Assembly: GCA_030747035.1 (NCBI GenBank)
Contig: JASLLM010000005.1
Span: forward strand, 1-41,388
Length of the DNA stretch: 41,388 nucleotides
Direction: 5' to 3'
Origin: Alphaproteobacteria bacterium
Lineage (GTDB): Bacteria; Pseudomonadota; Alphaproteobacteria; GCA-2731375
Positions within the stretch are counted from its first letter, which is position 1. Each line of letters opens with the position of its first letter. The translations under genes and the position numbers were made by a program. The notes below the pieces were generated by a model. It did not search any database. It saw only the letters and a list, made by a program, of their open reading frames with translations, and was not told the DNA's origin. Of this stretch, positions 9,730 through 19,622 are shown in pieces.

Positions 9730-10518
9730 CTATAACGCCTCATCATCGATCTCGCACCACACCGGTGTGTGATCGGATGGGCGTTCCCTGCCGCGCGGCG
9801 TGCGGTCGATGTCCACTTCACCCAACCGGTCCGCCGCCTGCGGGCTCAGCAGCAAATGATCGATGCGTACCCCGTTGTCCTTTTGCCAGGCGCCGCCCTG
9901 ATAGTCCCAATAGCTGTAGGCGGTAAGATCGGGGTGGCGGGCCCGAAAGGCCTCAGTCAGGCCCAGGTACAGCAGTTGCCGCCATCTGGCCCGGCTTTCG
10001 GGCAGGCACAGGGCGTCCGAGGCGAAACCAGGCGGATCGTAGCAATCCCGATCCTCGGGAATGATGTTGTAATCGCCACCCAGCACCAGTGCCTCTTCGT
10101 GCATCAGCAAGTCGCGGGCATGCTCAACAAGACGATCCATCCAGGTCAGCTTGTAAGGGTATTTCTCGCTATCCGTGGGATTGCCGTTGGGCAGGTAGAT
10201 CGAGGCGACGCGCACCGTATCCACCACCGCCTCGATATAGCGCGCCTGGTCGTCGCCGTCGTCACCGGGCAGGCCGCGCTGCACATCCTCGATCGGCCGC
10301 TTGGAAAGAATGGCCACGCCGTTGTAGGTCTTTTGCCCATGTACGGCGGTGTTATAGCCCAGTTCCTCGATCGGCTCGTAGGGGAAGGCCTCGTCCGTGA
10401 CCTTCAACTCCTGCAACAGGGCGACATCGGGCTTTGCCTCGGCCAGCCATTCCAGGACGCGGGGCAGCCGCGCCTTGATCGAATTCACATTCCAGGTGGC
10501 AATTTTCATGGGCGCCAT
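9730..10518 (-). CDS. xthA: Exodeoxyribonuclease III
   Basis: KIATWNVNSIKARLP, LLQELKV, GGDYNIIPED, RIDHLLLSP and PSDHTPVWCE motifs. Confidence 0.93.
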   Translation of the reverse strand: MAPMKIATWNVNSIKARLPRVLEWLAEAKPDVALLQELKVTDEAFPYEPIEELGYNTAVHGQKTYNGVAILSKRPIEDVQRGLPGDDGDDQARYIEAVVDTVRVASIYLPNGNPTDSEKYPYKLTWMDRLVEHARDLLMHEEALVLGGDYNIIPEDRDCYDPPGFASDALCLPESRARWRQLLYLGLTEAFRARHPDLTAYSYWDYQGGAWQKDNGVRIDHLLLSPQAADRLGEVDIDRTPRGRERPSDHTPVWCEIDDEAL

Positions 10519-10559
10519 TCAGACATGCGCGCCGGACCTATTTCAAGGTGCAAAATTCG

Positions 10560-10916
10560 TCAGATCGCGAAAGAGGTGCCGCAGCCGCAGGCCGAGGAGG
10601 CGTTGGGATTATCGATGCGGAAGGCTGCCGCCATCAGATCCTCGACATAATCGATCTTGGCACCGCCCAGGAACTGCAAAGAGGTCTCGTCGATCAAGAC
10701 GACCGCGTCTTCCTGCTCGATCACCAGATCATCGTCGTTGATCTGATCGTCGAAGCGGAAGCCGTAGCTGAAGCCGGAACAGCCGCCGCCCTGAACCTCG
10801 ATGCGCAATTTGGCATCAGCGCCTTCCTGTTGCATCAGAAAGGCAATGCGTTTGGCGGCGTCCCCCGTCACCGTCACGCCGGCCGTTGCCGGGTCATGTT
10901 GCGTCATCTCGCTCAT
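10560..10916 (-). CDS. erpA: Iron-sulfur cluster insertion protein ErpA / HesB-IscA family
   Basis: GGGCSGFSYGF and SACGCGTSFAI. The start at 10916 (MSEMTQ) is preferred because a good promoter lies inside the longer ORF. Confidence 0.88.
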   Translation of the reverse strand: MSEMTQHDPATAGVTVTGDAAKRIAFLMQQEGADAKLRIEVQGGGCSGFSYGFRFDDQINDDDLVIEQEDAVVLIDETSLQFLGGAKIDYVEDLMAAAFRIDNPNASSACGCGTSFAI

Positions 10917-10946
10917 CAACTCACCGTATCCCCAATTGGTTAACTG

Positions 10947-10974
10947 AATGTAAGATTGGCGGCGCAAAAGTCAA
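10947..10974 (-). promoter_or_regulatory. Predicted sigma70-type promoter for erpA
   Basis: Minus strand TTGACT (10974..10969), 16-nt spacer, TACATT (10952..10947). Confidence 0.5.
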
Positions 10975-11024
10975 TCACCCAGCGCAGGTTCCAACAGTTC
11001 GCAAATAGCGTTAGGTTGCCGGCA

Positions 11025-12170
11025 ATGACCAAGCTAGGAATCCTTGCCCCCTATGCCACCGATCCGGCAAAAAGCCGGGGCCGCCTGTTTGACGAACCTG
11101 AAAGCGCCACCAGAAGCGCCTTTCAACGAGACCGGGACCGGATTATCCATTCCGCCGCCTTTCGCCGCCTGCAATACAAGACCCAGGTGTTTGTCTATCA
11201 CGAGGGCGACCACTACCGCACGCGGCTGACCCATTCACTGGAGGTGGCGCAGATCGCCCGTTCCATCTGCCGTGCCCTGGGTTTGAACGAGGATCTGGCG
11301 GAGGCCCTGGCCCTGGCTCATGATCTGGGCCACACCCCCTTTGGCCATGCGGGCGAGGATGTGCTGAACGAGTTGATGGCGCCCCACGGCGGCTTCGATC
11401 ACAATGCCCAGGCCCTGCGCGTCATCACCTTGCTGGAACACCGTTATGCGGATTTTCCCGGCCTGAACCTGACCTGGGAGACACTGGAGGGTACGGTCAA
11501 GCACAACGGGCCCGTCCTGGACGACCCGCTGCCCCTGGCGACGGCGGAATACATAGCCGGGCATGACCTGGAATTGACCACCTACGCCGGGCCGGAGGCG
11601 CAGGTCGCGGCCCTGGCGGACGATATCGCCTATGACAATCACGATATTGACGACGGCCTGCGGGCGGAACTGTTTGCCGCCGAGGCATTGGCCGAGGTGT
11701 CCACGGTGGCCCCGGTCCTGGCCGAACTACGGCAGCATTATCGGGACCTGAGCCGGGAGCAGTTGGCCCACGAGACCGTGCGCCGCCTGATCGGTATCAT
11801 GGTCAATGACGTGATCGCTGAAAGCCGGGCCAGATTGTCCCGCGCCGATGCCCGGGACGTGGCTGGCATCCGCGCCCTGCCGGGCCCCGTCATCGCTTTT
11901 TCCCAGGCCATGACAGCGGCACAATCGGATATGAAGCAGTTTCTTTTTGCCCAGATGTACCGCCACCCCAAGGTCAACCGCATGACCGAACAGGCCGGGC
12001 GGGTTGTCAGGCAATTGTTCGGGCTGTATACGGCGCAACCGGAGCATCTGCCCCGGCATCGCGGTTCCCATTCACCGGATACGCCACGCCGGGTCGCGGA
12101 TTTTATCGCCGGCATGACCGACCGCTTTGCCCTGGAAGAACACCGCCGTCATTTCGGCGACACGACCTAA
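11025..12170 (+). CDS. Deoxyguanosinetriphosphate triphosphohydrolase-like protein
   Basis: HD-domain motifs: FRRLQYKTQVF, RTRLTHSLEVAQIAR, LAHDLGHTPFGHAGE. Start taken as the internal ATG at 11025 (MTKLGILAPYA). Confidence 0.9.
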   Translation: MTKLGILAPYATDPAKSRGRLFDEPESATRSAFQRDRDRIIHSAAFRRLQYKTQVFVYHEGDHYRTRLTHSLEVAQIARSICRALGLNEDLAEALALAHDLGHTPFGHAGEDVLNELMAPHGGFDHNAQALRVITLLEHRYADFPGLNLTWETLEGTVKHNGPVLDDPLPLATAEYIAGHDLELTTYAGPEAQVAALADDIAYDNHDIDDGLRAELFAAEALAEVSTVAPVLAELRQHYRDLSREQLAHETVRRLIGIMVNDVIAESRARLSRADARDVAGIRALPGPVIAFSQAMTAAQSDMKQFLFAQMYRHPKVNRMTEQAGRVVRQLFGLYTAQPEHLPRHRGSHSPDTPRRVADFIAGMTDRFALEEHRRHFGDTT

Positions 12171-12188
12171 AGGACTGTACCGAGCAAC

Positions 12189-13952
12189 ATGAACCCTTAC
12201 GCCTATATCCGTGAACAGGTGATCGCCATGGCCGGCGCCATGGCCGACGAAGGTGTTCTGCCCGCCGGCATGGACTTCGCCAATCTGGCCGTCGAGGCGC
12301 CGCGCGACCCCAGCCATGGCGACGTGGCCACCAATGCCGCCCTGGTGCTGACGAAACAGGCCAAGATGAAGCCCCGCGATATCGCCGCGCCGTTGGCCGA
12401 GCGTCTGGCCGGGCTGGAGGTGGTGGAGGCAGCCGATATTGCCGGGCCCGGCTTTATCAACCTGCGTCTGTCGGATGATTTCTGGCGGGCGCGGCTGGGC
12501 GATGTGTTGCGTGCAGGTACGGCCTACGGCGATTCCCGGATCGCGGCGGGGGAGAAGATCAACGTCGAATACGTCTCCGCCAACCCTACCGGTCCGCTGC
12601 ACATCGGCCATGTGCGCGGCGCCGTCTATGGCGATGCCCTGGCCAATCTGCTGGCCAAGGTGGGCCATGACGTCTGCAAGGAATATTACATCAACGATGC
12701 CGGCGCCCAGGTCGATGTGCTGGCGCGTTCGGTGCATCTGCGTTACCGCGAGGCCCTGAGTGATTTGGGGGACGAGGCGGTCGGGGAAATTCCGGAAGGC
12801 ATGTATCCCGGCGACTATCTGATCCCGGTGGGGCAGGCCATGGCCAAGCGCGACGGCGATAAATGGCTGGATCTGGACGAGGCGCAATGGCTGGGCGAAT
12901 TCCGCCGCTTCTCGGTCGATGCCATGATGGATCTGGTGCGCGCGGATCTAGCCAGCCTGGGCATCGAGCAGGAGGTCTTCTTCTCGGAGGAGAGCCTGCA
13001 CCGTGACGGCGGCATCGACAGCGCCCTGGCGGCGTTGCAGGACAAGGGTCTGATCTACACCGGCGTGCTGGAGCCGCCGAAGGGCAAGACCCCGGAGGAT
13101 TGGGAGCCGAGGCCGCAAACCCTGTTCAAGTCCAGCCAGTTCGGTGACGACGTGGACCGGCCGTTGCGTAAATCGGACGGTGCCTGGACCTATTTCGCGG
13201 CCGACATCGCCTACCATCACGACAAAGTGGAACGCGGCTTCAAACAGATGGTCGACGTCTGGGGCGCCGATCACGGCGGCTATATCAAACGCATGAATGC
13301 CGCCGTCCGCGCCCTGAGCAACGATCAGGGGCGCCTGGATGTGCGCCTGTGCCAGATGGTGCGCCTGTTGCGCGGCGGTGAGGTGGTTCGCATGTCGAAG
13401 CGGGCCGGCAACTTCATCACCCTGCGCGAACTGGTGGACGAAGTGGGCCGCGATGTGGTGCGGTTCATGATGCTGACGCGCAAGAATGACGCGCCGCTGG
13501 ATTTCGACTTTGAACTGGCCATGGAGCAGTCCAAGGACAACCCGGTCTTCTATGTGCAATATGCCCATGCCCGCATCCATTCGGTGCTGCGGCGGGTCGC
13601 GGATGAGATGCCGGATCTGGCCGTGGATATGGAAACTCTCAGGGAGGCGGACCTGAGCGGCCTGACTGATTCGGCGGAATTGGACCTGATCAAGCAAATG
13701 GCGACCTGGCCCCGGGCCGTCGAAATTGCGGCCCAGGCTCGCGAGCCACACAGAATAGCCTTTTATTTGAATGAGTTAGCGTCGGCTTTTCATGCGCTAT
13801 GGAACAAAGGTAACGCCGAACCGAAACTGCGCTTTATCATGGCCGAGGACGGTGGGATGACCCAGGCACGTCTGGCCCTGATCCAGGGTGTCGCGTTGGT
13901 GCTGGCCTCCGGACTGGCAATCATGGGGGTTGAACCGGTCGAAAAGATGTAG
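12189..13952 (+). CDS. argS: Arginyl-tRNA synthetase
   Basis: [30 protein letters not shown] (class I HIGH), [13 protein letters not shown] (KMSKR-like), DALR-like C-terminus. Confidence 0.96.
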   Translation: MNPYAYIREQVIAMAGAMADEGVLPAGMDFANLAVEAPRDPSHGDVATNAALVLTKQAKMKPRDIAAPLAERLAGLEVVEAADIAGPGFINLRLSDDFWRARLGDVLRAGTAYGDSRIAAGEKINVEYVSANPTGPLHIGHVRGAVYGDALANLLAKVGHDVCKEYYINDAGAQVDVLARSVHLRYREALSDLGDEAVGEIPEGMYPGDYLIPVGQAMAKRDGDKWLDLDEAQWLGEFRRFSVDAMMDLVRADLASLGIEQEVFFSEESLHRDGGIDSALAALQDKGLIYTGVLEPPKGKTPEDWEPRPQTLFKSSQFGDDVDRPLRKSDGAWTYFAADIAYHHDKVERGFKQMVDVWGADHGGYIKRMNAAVRALSNDQGRLDVRLCQMVRLLRGGEVVRMSKRAGNFITLRELVDEVGRDVVRFMMLTRKNDAPLDFDFELAMEQSKDNPVFYVQYAHARIHSVLRRVADEMPDLAVDMETLREADLSGLTDSAELDLIKQMATWPRAVEIAAQAREPHRIAFYLNELASAFHALWNKGNAEPKLRFIMAEDGGMTQARLALIQGVALVLASGLAIMGVEPVEKM

Positions 13953-14008
13953 CGGCGCATTTACGGCGCACCTGGGGCGCTTTGAATTTGATTGAAAGGG
14001 TTGACCCC

Positions 14009-15043
14009 ATGTCGACTGTCGAGCCAGACGGAAATTGGCCGGAAGATGAAGGCGGCGCCACGGGCGGTTCGGTGCGTCATTGGGGCCGGTTGGGCGGCAT
14101 AGGGGCGGCGCTTGGCATGTCGGCGGTGTTTGCTGCTGCCGCCTGGTATGCGCTGCAACGGAACGATATGCAGCCCCAGGCGGCCGCCGAGGTGCCCTTG
14201 ATCAAGGCGGAGCCGGGCCCGGTGAAGGAGAAGCCGGAGGATCCCGGCGGCCTGAAAATTCCCAATCAGGACAAGCTGGTCTACGAACGCATTACGCCGA
14301 AACCACAGGCACCCCAGAAAGAGAAGCTCGCCCCCGCGCCGGAAGAACCCATCGTCAAGACCGCCGAGGCGGCCAAGCCCGTGGCGCCGGCGGCCCCGGT
14401 CATTGCCACGCCAAAAACCGCGCCGGATGCGGCGAAAGAGCCCGTGAAGTCCGAAGCCGCCGCACCTGCCGCGCCAAAGGAGGCGGAAAAACCAGCCGCC
14501 AAGGCCGAGAAGGCACCGGCACGGGCACCGGCACCGGCCACGGCCGAGGTCCATGCCGCCCCGCCGGCGATTACACGCAACCAGGAAAAGACCGAGAGCC
14601 TGCTGCCAGCGGCCGAAACAAAGCCCAAGGCGGCAACGCCCGCCGCCAAGCCGGCAGCAGCGAAGGCACCGGAAAAGACCGCCGTGGTGATCAAAAAGCC
14701 GGCGGCGACACCACCTGTAAAGCCTGCCCCAGAGAAGAAGGCTACCGCCGCAAAACCGTCGGCGCCCAAAGCCGCCGCCAAGACAGTAACGGGCTACCGC
14801 ATCCAGTTGGCATCCTACCGGAATGCGGCCTTGGCCCAGAAGATGTGGAAAAAATTGCAAAAGGCTCATGCCGCTATTCTGGGTGACCTCGCCGCCGGTG
14901 CGGAACGCGCCGATCTGGGCAAGCGCGGGGTTTATTTCCGGCTGCAGGCCGGCGCCTTCGAGAGCGAAGCCAAGGCCAGGGCCGTCTGCCGCCAACTGAG
15001 GGTGAAAAAGCAGGACTGCATCATTGTGCCGCCGAAAAAATAG
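14009..15043 (+). CDS. SPOR domain-containing protein with single N-terminal TM and Ala/Pro/Lys-rich linker
   Basis: TM segment IGAALGMSAVFAAAAWYAL, long A/P/K-rich linker, and C-terminal SPOR-like YRIQLASYRNAALAQKMWKKLQ...YFRLQAGAFESEAKARAVCRQL. Confidence 0.88.
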   Translation: MSTVEPDGNWPEDEGGATGGSVRHWGRLGGIGAALGMSAVFAAAAWYALQRNDMQPQAAAEVPLIKAEPGPVKEKPEDPGGLKIPNQDKLVYERITPKPQAPQKEKLAPAPEEPIVKTAEAAKPVAPAAPVIATPKTAPDAAKEPVKSEAAAPAAPKEAEKPAAKAEKAPARAPAPATAEVHAAPPAITRNQEKTESLLPAAETKPKAATPAAKPAAAKAPEKTAVVIKKPAATPPVKPAPEKKATAAKPSAPKAAAKTVTGYRIQLASYRNAALAQKMWKKLQKAHAAILGDLAAGAERADLGKRGVYFRLQAGAFESEAKARAVCRQLRVKKQDCIIVPPKK

Positions 15044-15055
15044 CACCGTGCCGGA

Positions 15056-16087
15056 ATGACGGCACCGGCGGCATCGGGCGCAATGGCGGCGGTGTTTGGT
15101 TGCGCCGGCCCGGTTCTGCTGCCGGACGAAGCTGCCTTCTTTCGCGACTGTGAACCCTTGGGGTTCATTCTTTTTGCCCGCAATTGCGAGAGCCCGGCGC
15201 AAATACAGCGTCTCACGAACGATCTGCGTACCGCAGTTGGGCGGGACGAAGCGCCGGTCCTGATGGACCACGAAGGTGGCCGGGTGCAGCGCCTGGCGCC
15301 GCCGCAATGGCGCAAGGTGCCGGCGGCGGCGGAATTTGGCCGTTTGGCCTCGGTCGATCCCGCCGCCGCGATCGAGGCCGCGGCCTTGAACGGCCAGTTG
15401 ATGGCGTTGGAGCTGTCCGCATTGGGCGTGGATGTCAATTGCGTGCCCTGTCTGGATGTCGCCGATCCCGCCGGACATAAGGTGATTGGCGACCGGGCCT
15501 TCGCGTCCGATGCCAATATGGTCGCCCGTCTGGGCCGGGCCCAGGCCCAGGGGCTGGGGCAGGGCGGGGTCCTGCCGGTGATTAAGCATATGCCGGGCCA
15601 TGGCCGGGCCACGGTGGACAGCCACCTGGAAATGCCCATTGTCGACGCCACCAGGGAGGAACTATCAAAGCGGGATTTTTCGCCCTTTGCCGCCCTGGCC
15701 GATCTGCCCCTGGGCATGACGGCGCATGTGCTTTACCCGGCCCTGGACCCTGACAACCCGGCGACCCTGTCGCCCAACATTATAGGGGAGGTGATCCGGG
15801 GCCATATTGGTTTTGAGGGTTTGCTGTTCACCGACGATCTGTCCATGCAGGCCCTGGGCGGGGATATTGGCCAGCGCGCCGCGAAAGCACTGGCGGCGGG
15901 CTGTGACGTCGCCCTGCATTGCAACGGCAAGGCGGATGAAATGCAGGCCGTGGCTGCCGCCTGCCGCCCGCTTTCCGCTGACGGGCAAAAACGGTGGCAA
16001 CAGGCGCGGTCCTGGTGCAAGCCGGCGCAACTGGCGGACTATGACGATATCCTGGGGCAATTCATGACACGGATGGATCTAGGATAA
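15056..16087 (+). CDS. nagZ: Beta-N-acetylhexosaminidase NagZ (GH3)
   Basis: MDHEGGRVQRL, KHMPGHGRATVDSH and LLFTDDLSMQAL motifs, plus argS-tat synteny. Confidence 0.94.
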   Translation: MTAPAASGAMAAVFGCAGPVLLPDEAAFFRDCEPLGFILFARNCESPAQIQRLTNDLRTAVGRDEAPVLMDHEGGRVQRLAPPQWRKVPAAAEFGRLASVDPAAAIEAAALNGQLMALELSALGVDVNCVPCLDVADPAGHKVIGDRAFASDANMVARLGRAQAQGLGQGGVLPVIKHMPGHGRATVDSHLEMPIVDATREELSKRDFSPFAALADLPLGMTAHVLYPALDPDNPATLSPNIIGEVIRGHIGFEGLLFTDDLSMQALGGDIGQRAAKALAAGCDVALHCNGKADEMQAVAAACRPLSADGQKRWQQARSWCKPAQLADYDDILGQFMTRMDLG

Positions 16088-16160
16088 ATTGTATCTATTT
16101 TGGGGTGCGGGCACAGTTGCCCACAAGATATTGCGTTAATCGGCTTGGCCAGAGGCTCGG

Positions 16161-17009
16161 ATGGGGTATAATCACCGCATGAGTCAAAGCAATGATGCAA
16201 AGACGGACAGCGCCACGGTGGAACCCTTTGAAGGGCCGCCGCCGAACCCGGACCTGGCGGCCGGCCGTTCCGGGGGAAGCGGCTATTTCCTGGTCAGCCT
16301 GGACGGCTATGAGGGCCCGTTGGATGTCCTGTTGACGCTGTCGCGGCAACAGAAACTGGATCTGACCGGCATCTCGATTTTGGACCTGGCGGAACAGTAT
16401 CTGACCTTCATCGCCGAGGCGCGGCGACTGCGGCTGGAAGTGGCGGCGGATTACCTGGTCATGGCGGCCTGGCTGGCCTATTTGAAATCCCGCCTGCTGT
16501 TACCGGCCCAACCGGGCGATGAGGAGCCCACGGGCGAAGAATTGGCGGCCCGCCTGCAGCATCAATTGCAGCGCCTGAAAGCCATGCGGGAAGCGGCGGA
16601 GACCCTGATGCAGCGGCAACGCCTGGGCGTCGATATATTCCCCCGTGGTGCGCCGGAAGGGGTCACCGTGATCCGCAAATCCCATTACGAATGCAGTCTG
16701 TATGACCTGCTGATGGCCTATGTGGGACAGGTTGACCGTTCCGATATGGCGTCGGTAACGCTGCGGCCCCCGGCAATCCTTTCAATCGAGGAAGCGGTGC
16801 GACGGCTGTCGCTGTTTCTTGGCAACATGCCGGACTGGGCCAGCCTTGAGGCTTTCCTGCCGACGGAATTGAAAGTTGGACTGGAACTGCGCTCGGCCCT
16901 GGCATCAACCTTTACGGCCTCGTTGGAACTTGCCAAGCAGGGCCGTCTGCACCTGCGCCAGGGCCAGTCGTTCGGCCCCATCTATATCAAGGAGACCGAT
17001 ACCTCATGA
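16161..17009 (+). CDS. scpA: Segregation and condensation protein A
   Basis: LDGYEGPLDVLLTLSRQQKLDLTGISILDLAEQYL and AADYLVMAAWLAYLKSRLLLP; ScpB follows with ATGA overlap. Confidence 0.94.
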   Translation: MGYNHRMSQSNDAKTDSATVEPFEGPPPNPDLAAGRSGGSGYFLVSLDGYEGPLDVLLTLSRQQKLDLTGISILDLAEQYLTFIAEARRLRLEVAADYLVMAAWLAYLKSRLLLPAQPGDEEPTGEELAARLQHQLQRLKAMREAAETLMQRQRLGVDIFPRGAPEGVTVIRKSHYECSLYDLLMAYVGQVDRSDMASVTLRPPAILSIEEAVRRLSLFLGNMPDWASLEAFLPTELKVGLELRSALASTFTASLELAKQGRLHLRQGQSFGPIYIKETDTS

Positions 17010-17740
17010 CGGCGGATAACGCACCCGAGGCAAACCTGTCCGGCGCGGCCCCGGCGGATGAACCCGAGGCGGGTTTTCTGCGCATGGTCGAGGCCCTGCT
17101 GTTCGCAGCCACCGAACCATTGGACGAAGCCAGCCTGTCGGCCCGTCTGCCTGAAGGCGCCGATGTGCCGGAGTTGCTGGAACAACTGCGCGAGCACTAC
17201 ACCTCCCGGGGCGTCAATCTGGTGCAGGTGGCCGGGAAATGGGCCATGCGGACGGCTCCGGACCTGCATTTCCTGCTGCAGGAACACCGCCAGCAAATGC
17301 GCAAACTATCCCGCGCCGGGCTGGAAACCCTGGCCATTACCGCCTATCACCAGCCGGTCACCCGGGCCGAGATAGAAGAGGTGCGCGGCGTCAGCCTGTC
17401 GAAAGGCACCTTGGATCTGTTGATGGAACTGGGCTGGGTGCGCATACGCGGCCGCCGCCGTACACCGGGCCGGCCGGTGACCTATGGCACCACCGATGGC
17501 TTCCTGGAGCATTTCGGCTTTCAGAGCGTCAAGGATCTGCCCGGCCTGGACGAATTGAAGGCGTTCGGCTTGCTCGAAGGGCAGGCGCGGACGGATCTGC
17601 TGCCCCTCTCGCACCGGGAGCCCGAAGACCCCCTGGAAGACGGCGACGACGGCAGCCAGGCCACTTTGCCCGAGCAGGGCCAGTCGGAAAAACGGTCCGC
17701 ACCGGCACAATCGGCGGAAATCATCGATATTCAGGGCTGA
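17006..17740 (+). CDS. scpB: Segregation and condensation protein B
   Basis: AGLETLAITAYHQPVTRAEIEEVRGVSLSKGTLDLLMELGWVRIRGRRRTPGRPVTYGTTDGFLEHFG. Confidence 0.94.
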   Translation: MTADNAPEANLSGAAPADEPEAGFLRMVEALLFAATEPLDEASLSARLPEGADVPELLEQLREHYTSRGVNLVQVAGKWAMRTAPDLHFLLQEHRQQMRKLSRAGLETLAITAYHQPVTRAEIEEVRGVSLSKGTLDLLMELGWVRIRGRRRTPGRPVTYGTTDGFLEHFGFQSVKDLPGLDELKAFGLLEGQARTDLLPLSHREPEDPLEDGDDGSQATLPEQGQSEKRSAPAQSAEIIDIQG

Positions 17741-17885
17741 AGCCCTCTTAACTGCGCGATTTTGCTCGACGTAGGGCGGCTCAAGGGCCATATGTCGGCT
17801 ACGTTGCGTCGGCGCGGTGCTTCTGCCATATTGCCGGCGATTTTGGCGGGCGCCAATGGGCGCCCCAACAGACGGAGTTACACTC

Positions 17886-18116
17886 ATGGGCTTGAGTTTT
17901 TGGCAAATCGCGATCGTCGTTCTGCTGGTCGTACTATTGTTCGGGCGCGGCAAATTGTCGGCGCTGATGGGCGACATGGCAAAGGGCATCAAGAGCTTCA
18001 AGGCTGGCATGGCCGAGGATGACAAAATCGCCTCCGCCCCGCGCGAGAGTGCCGATGGCGAAGACGCCAAACCGGTGCAGGCCAGCGCCACCGAGGACGA
18101 GACCGCGAAAAGTTAG
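17886..18116 (+). CDS. tatA: Twin-arginine translocase subunit TatA
   Basis: [42 protein letters not shown]. The internal ATG at 17886 gives the canonical N-terminus; the track start at 17817 is too early. Confidence 0.93.
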   Translation: MGLSFWQIAIVVLLVVLLFGRGKLSALMGDMAKGIKSFKAGMAEDDKIASAPRESADGEDAKPVQASATEDETAKS

Positions 18117-18178
18117 GGTGACCGGTCCGCGCTGCCGGCGGCGATGCCTGCCGGGACAGCGGGACGGGATCTAGCGCC

Positions 18179-18655
18179 ATGCTGGACATAGGTTGGAGCG
18201 AAATGCTGATGATCGCCGTTGTGGCGATCGTCGTGATTGGACCCAAGGATCTGCCGCGCGCGCTGCGCTCGATCGGGCAATGGGTTGCCAAGGCGCGCGC
18301 CATGACCCGTGATCTGCAAAACAGCGTCAATGACATGATCGCCGAGACGGAAATTGACGAACTGCGCAAGGCCGGTGAAAGCCTTGGCGAATTCGGTGCC
18401 CCCGACATGATGGGCCCCGACTTCGAAGGCGGTAAGCTGATGGATCACTCCAAGTCAGAAAACCCGAACGACGAATATCCCACGCCGCCACCGACGCCGG
18501 TGAAGTGGCCACCGGATGATGAAATCGACGCCTCCGATGAAGAACTGGCCGAATACGAGGCGGAGCACGGCGGCGACGACGGGGAATTCGCCTCCGCCGC
18601 GGCGGCAATTGATGAGGCCGAAGACGACGCCAAGAGCAAGAGCGCGGACGGCTGA
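18179..18655 (+). CDS. tatB: Twin-arginine translocase subunit TatB
   Basis: MLDIGWSEMLMIAVVAIVVIGPKDLPRALRSIGQWVAKARAMTRDLQ. Confidence 0.93.
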   Translation: MLDIGWSEMLMIAVVAIVVIGPKDLPRALRSIGQWVAKARAMTRDLQNSVNDMIAETEIDELRKAGESLGEFGAPDMMGPDFEGGKLMDHSKSENPNDEYPTPPPTPVKWPPDDEIDASDEELAEYEAEHGGDDGEFASAAAAIDEAEDDAKSKSADG

Positions 18656-18657
18656 CC

Positions 18658-19506
18658 GTGACCCAGGAGCAAATTGAACTGGATCCGGAGCGCGAGGACG
18701 ACGCCCTCAACGACGGCATTGAAGAGGACGAAGTCGAAGCCCAAAAAATGCCGCTGATCCAGCATTTGGTGGAACTGCGCAACCGTCTGCTCTGGTCCAT
18801 CGGCGCCCTGGTGATCGGCTTCGTGCTTTGCTATCTGGTCTCGGAAGAAATTTATGCCTTTCTGGTTCAGCCCCTGGCGGATGTGATGGAGGGGCAGCCG
18901 AACCGGCGGCTGATCTACACCGGTCTGCACGAGGCCTTTTTCACCTACCTGAAGGTGGCCTTTTTCGGCTCCGTCTGCATCACCTTTCCGATTGTCGCCG
19001 GGCAGCTTTGGGCGTTCGTCGCACCGGGGCTGTACAAGCACGAACGCAAGGCTTTTCTGCCGTTTCTGCTTGCCACGCCGGTATTGTTTATCCTCGGCGC
19101 TTCGCTGGTATATTACCTGATCTTCCCCTTGGCCTGGAAGTTCTTCATCAGTTTCGAAAGTACGGGCGGCGCCGGCATGCTGGCCATTCAGATGGAGCCG
19201 AAGGTCAACGAGTATTTGTCACTGGTGATGAAGTTGATCTTTGCCTTCGGCCTGTCATTTCAGCTTCCGGTCGTGCTGATGCTGATGGCCCGGGCCGGCA
19301 TGGTGACATCCAAGGGCCTGGCCTCGAAACGCAAATACGCCGTGGTCATCACCTTCGCCGCCGCCGCACTGCTGACACCCCCCGACGTGATCAGCCAGAT
19401 CGGCCTTGGCGTGCCGATCCTGCTGCTCTACGAAGTCTCCATCCTCGGCGCCCGCCTGGTGGAGAAAAAGCGCGCCGAACGGGAAGCCGCCGAAGACGCG
19501 GCTTAG
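18658..19506 (+). CDS. tatC: Twin-arginine translocase subunit TatC (GTG start)
   Basis: MPLIQHLVELRNRLLWSI, FFTYLKVAFFGSVCITFPIVAGQLWAFVAPGLYKHERKAFLPF and several TM helices. Confidence 0.95.
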   Translation: MTQEQIELDPEREDDALNDGIEEDEVEAQKMPLIQHLVELRNRLLWSIGALVIGFVLCYLVSEEIYAFLVQPLADVMEGQPNRRLIYTGLHEAFFTYLKVAFFGSVCITFPIVAGQLWAFVAPGLYKHERKAFLPFLLATPVLFILGASLVYYLIFPLAWKFFISFESTGGAGMLAIQMEPKVNEYLSLVMKLIFAFGLSFQLPVVLMLMARAGMVTSKGLASKRKYAVVITFAAAALLTPPDVISQIGLGVPILLLYEVSILGARLVEKKRAEREAAEDAA

Positions 19507-19622
19507 ACGACACCAACAATTGTCCAAGCGCTAAATTGCCTCCGCCTGTCAGCTATTGACCGGAATTACTGGCGACGTAGTATTTGCTCAATACAAATAC
19601 AAATTGGGCGAGGAACGTCATC

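Noticed and set aside
13961-15625. 554-aa minus-strand ORF antisense to the SPOR protein and nagZ
   Set aside because: Gly/Arg/Cys/Leu low-complexity product of the antisense of an Ala/Pro/Lys-rich linker; spans two real genes.
17846-17866. GGGCGCC-AAT-GGGCGCC repeat upstream of tatA
   Set aside because: Short GC-rich repeat that could form a hairpin but has no U-tract and no clear regulatory role.
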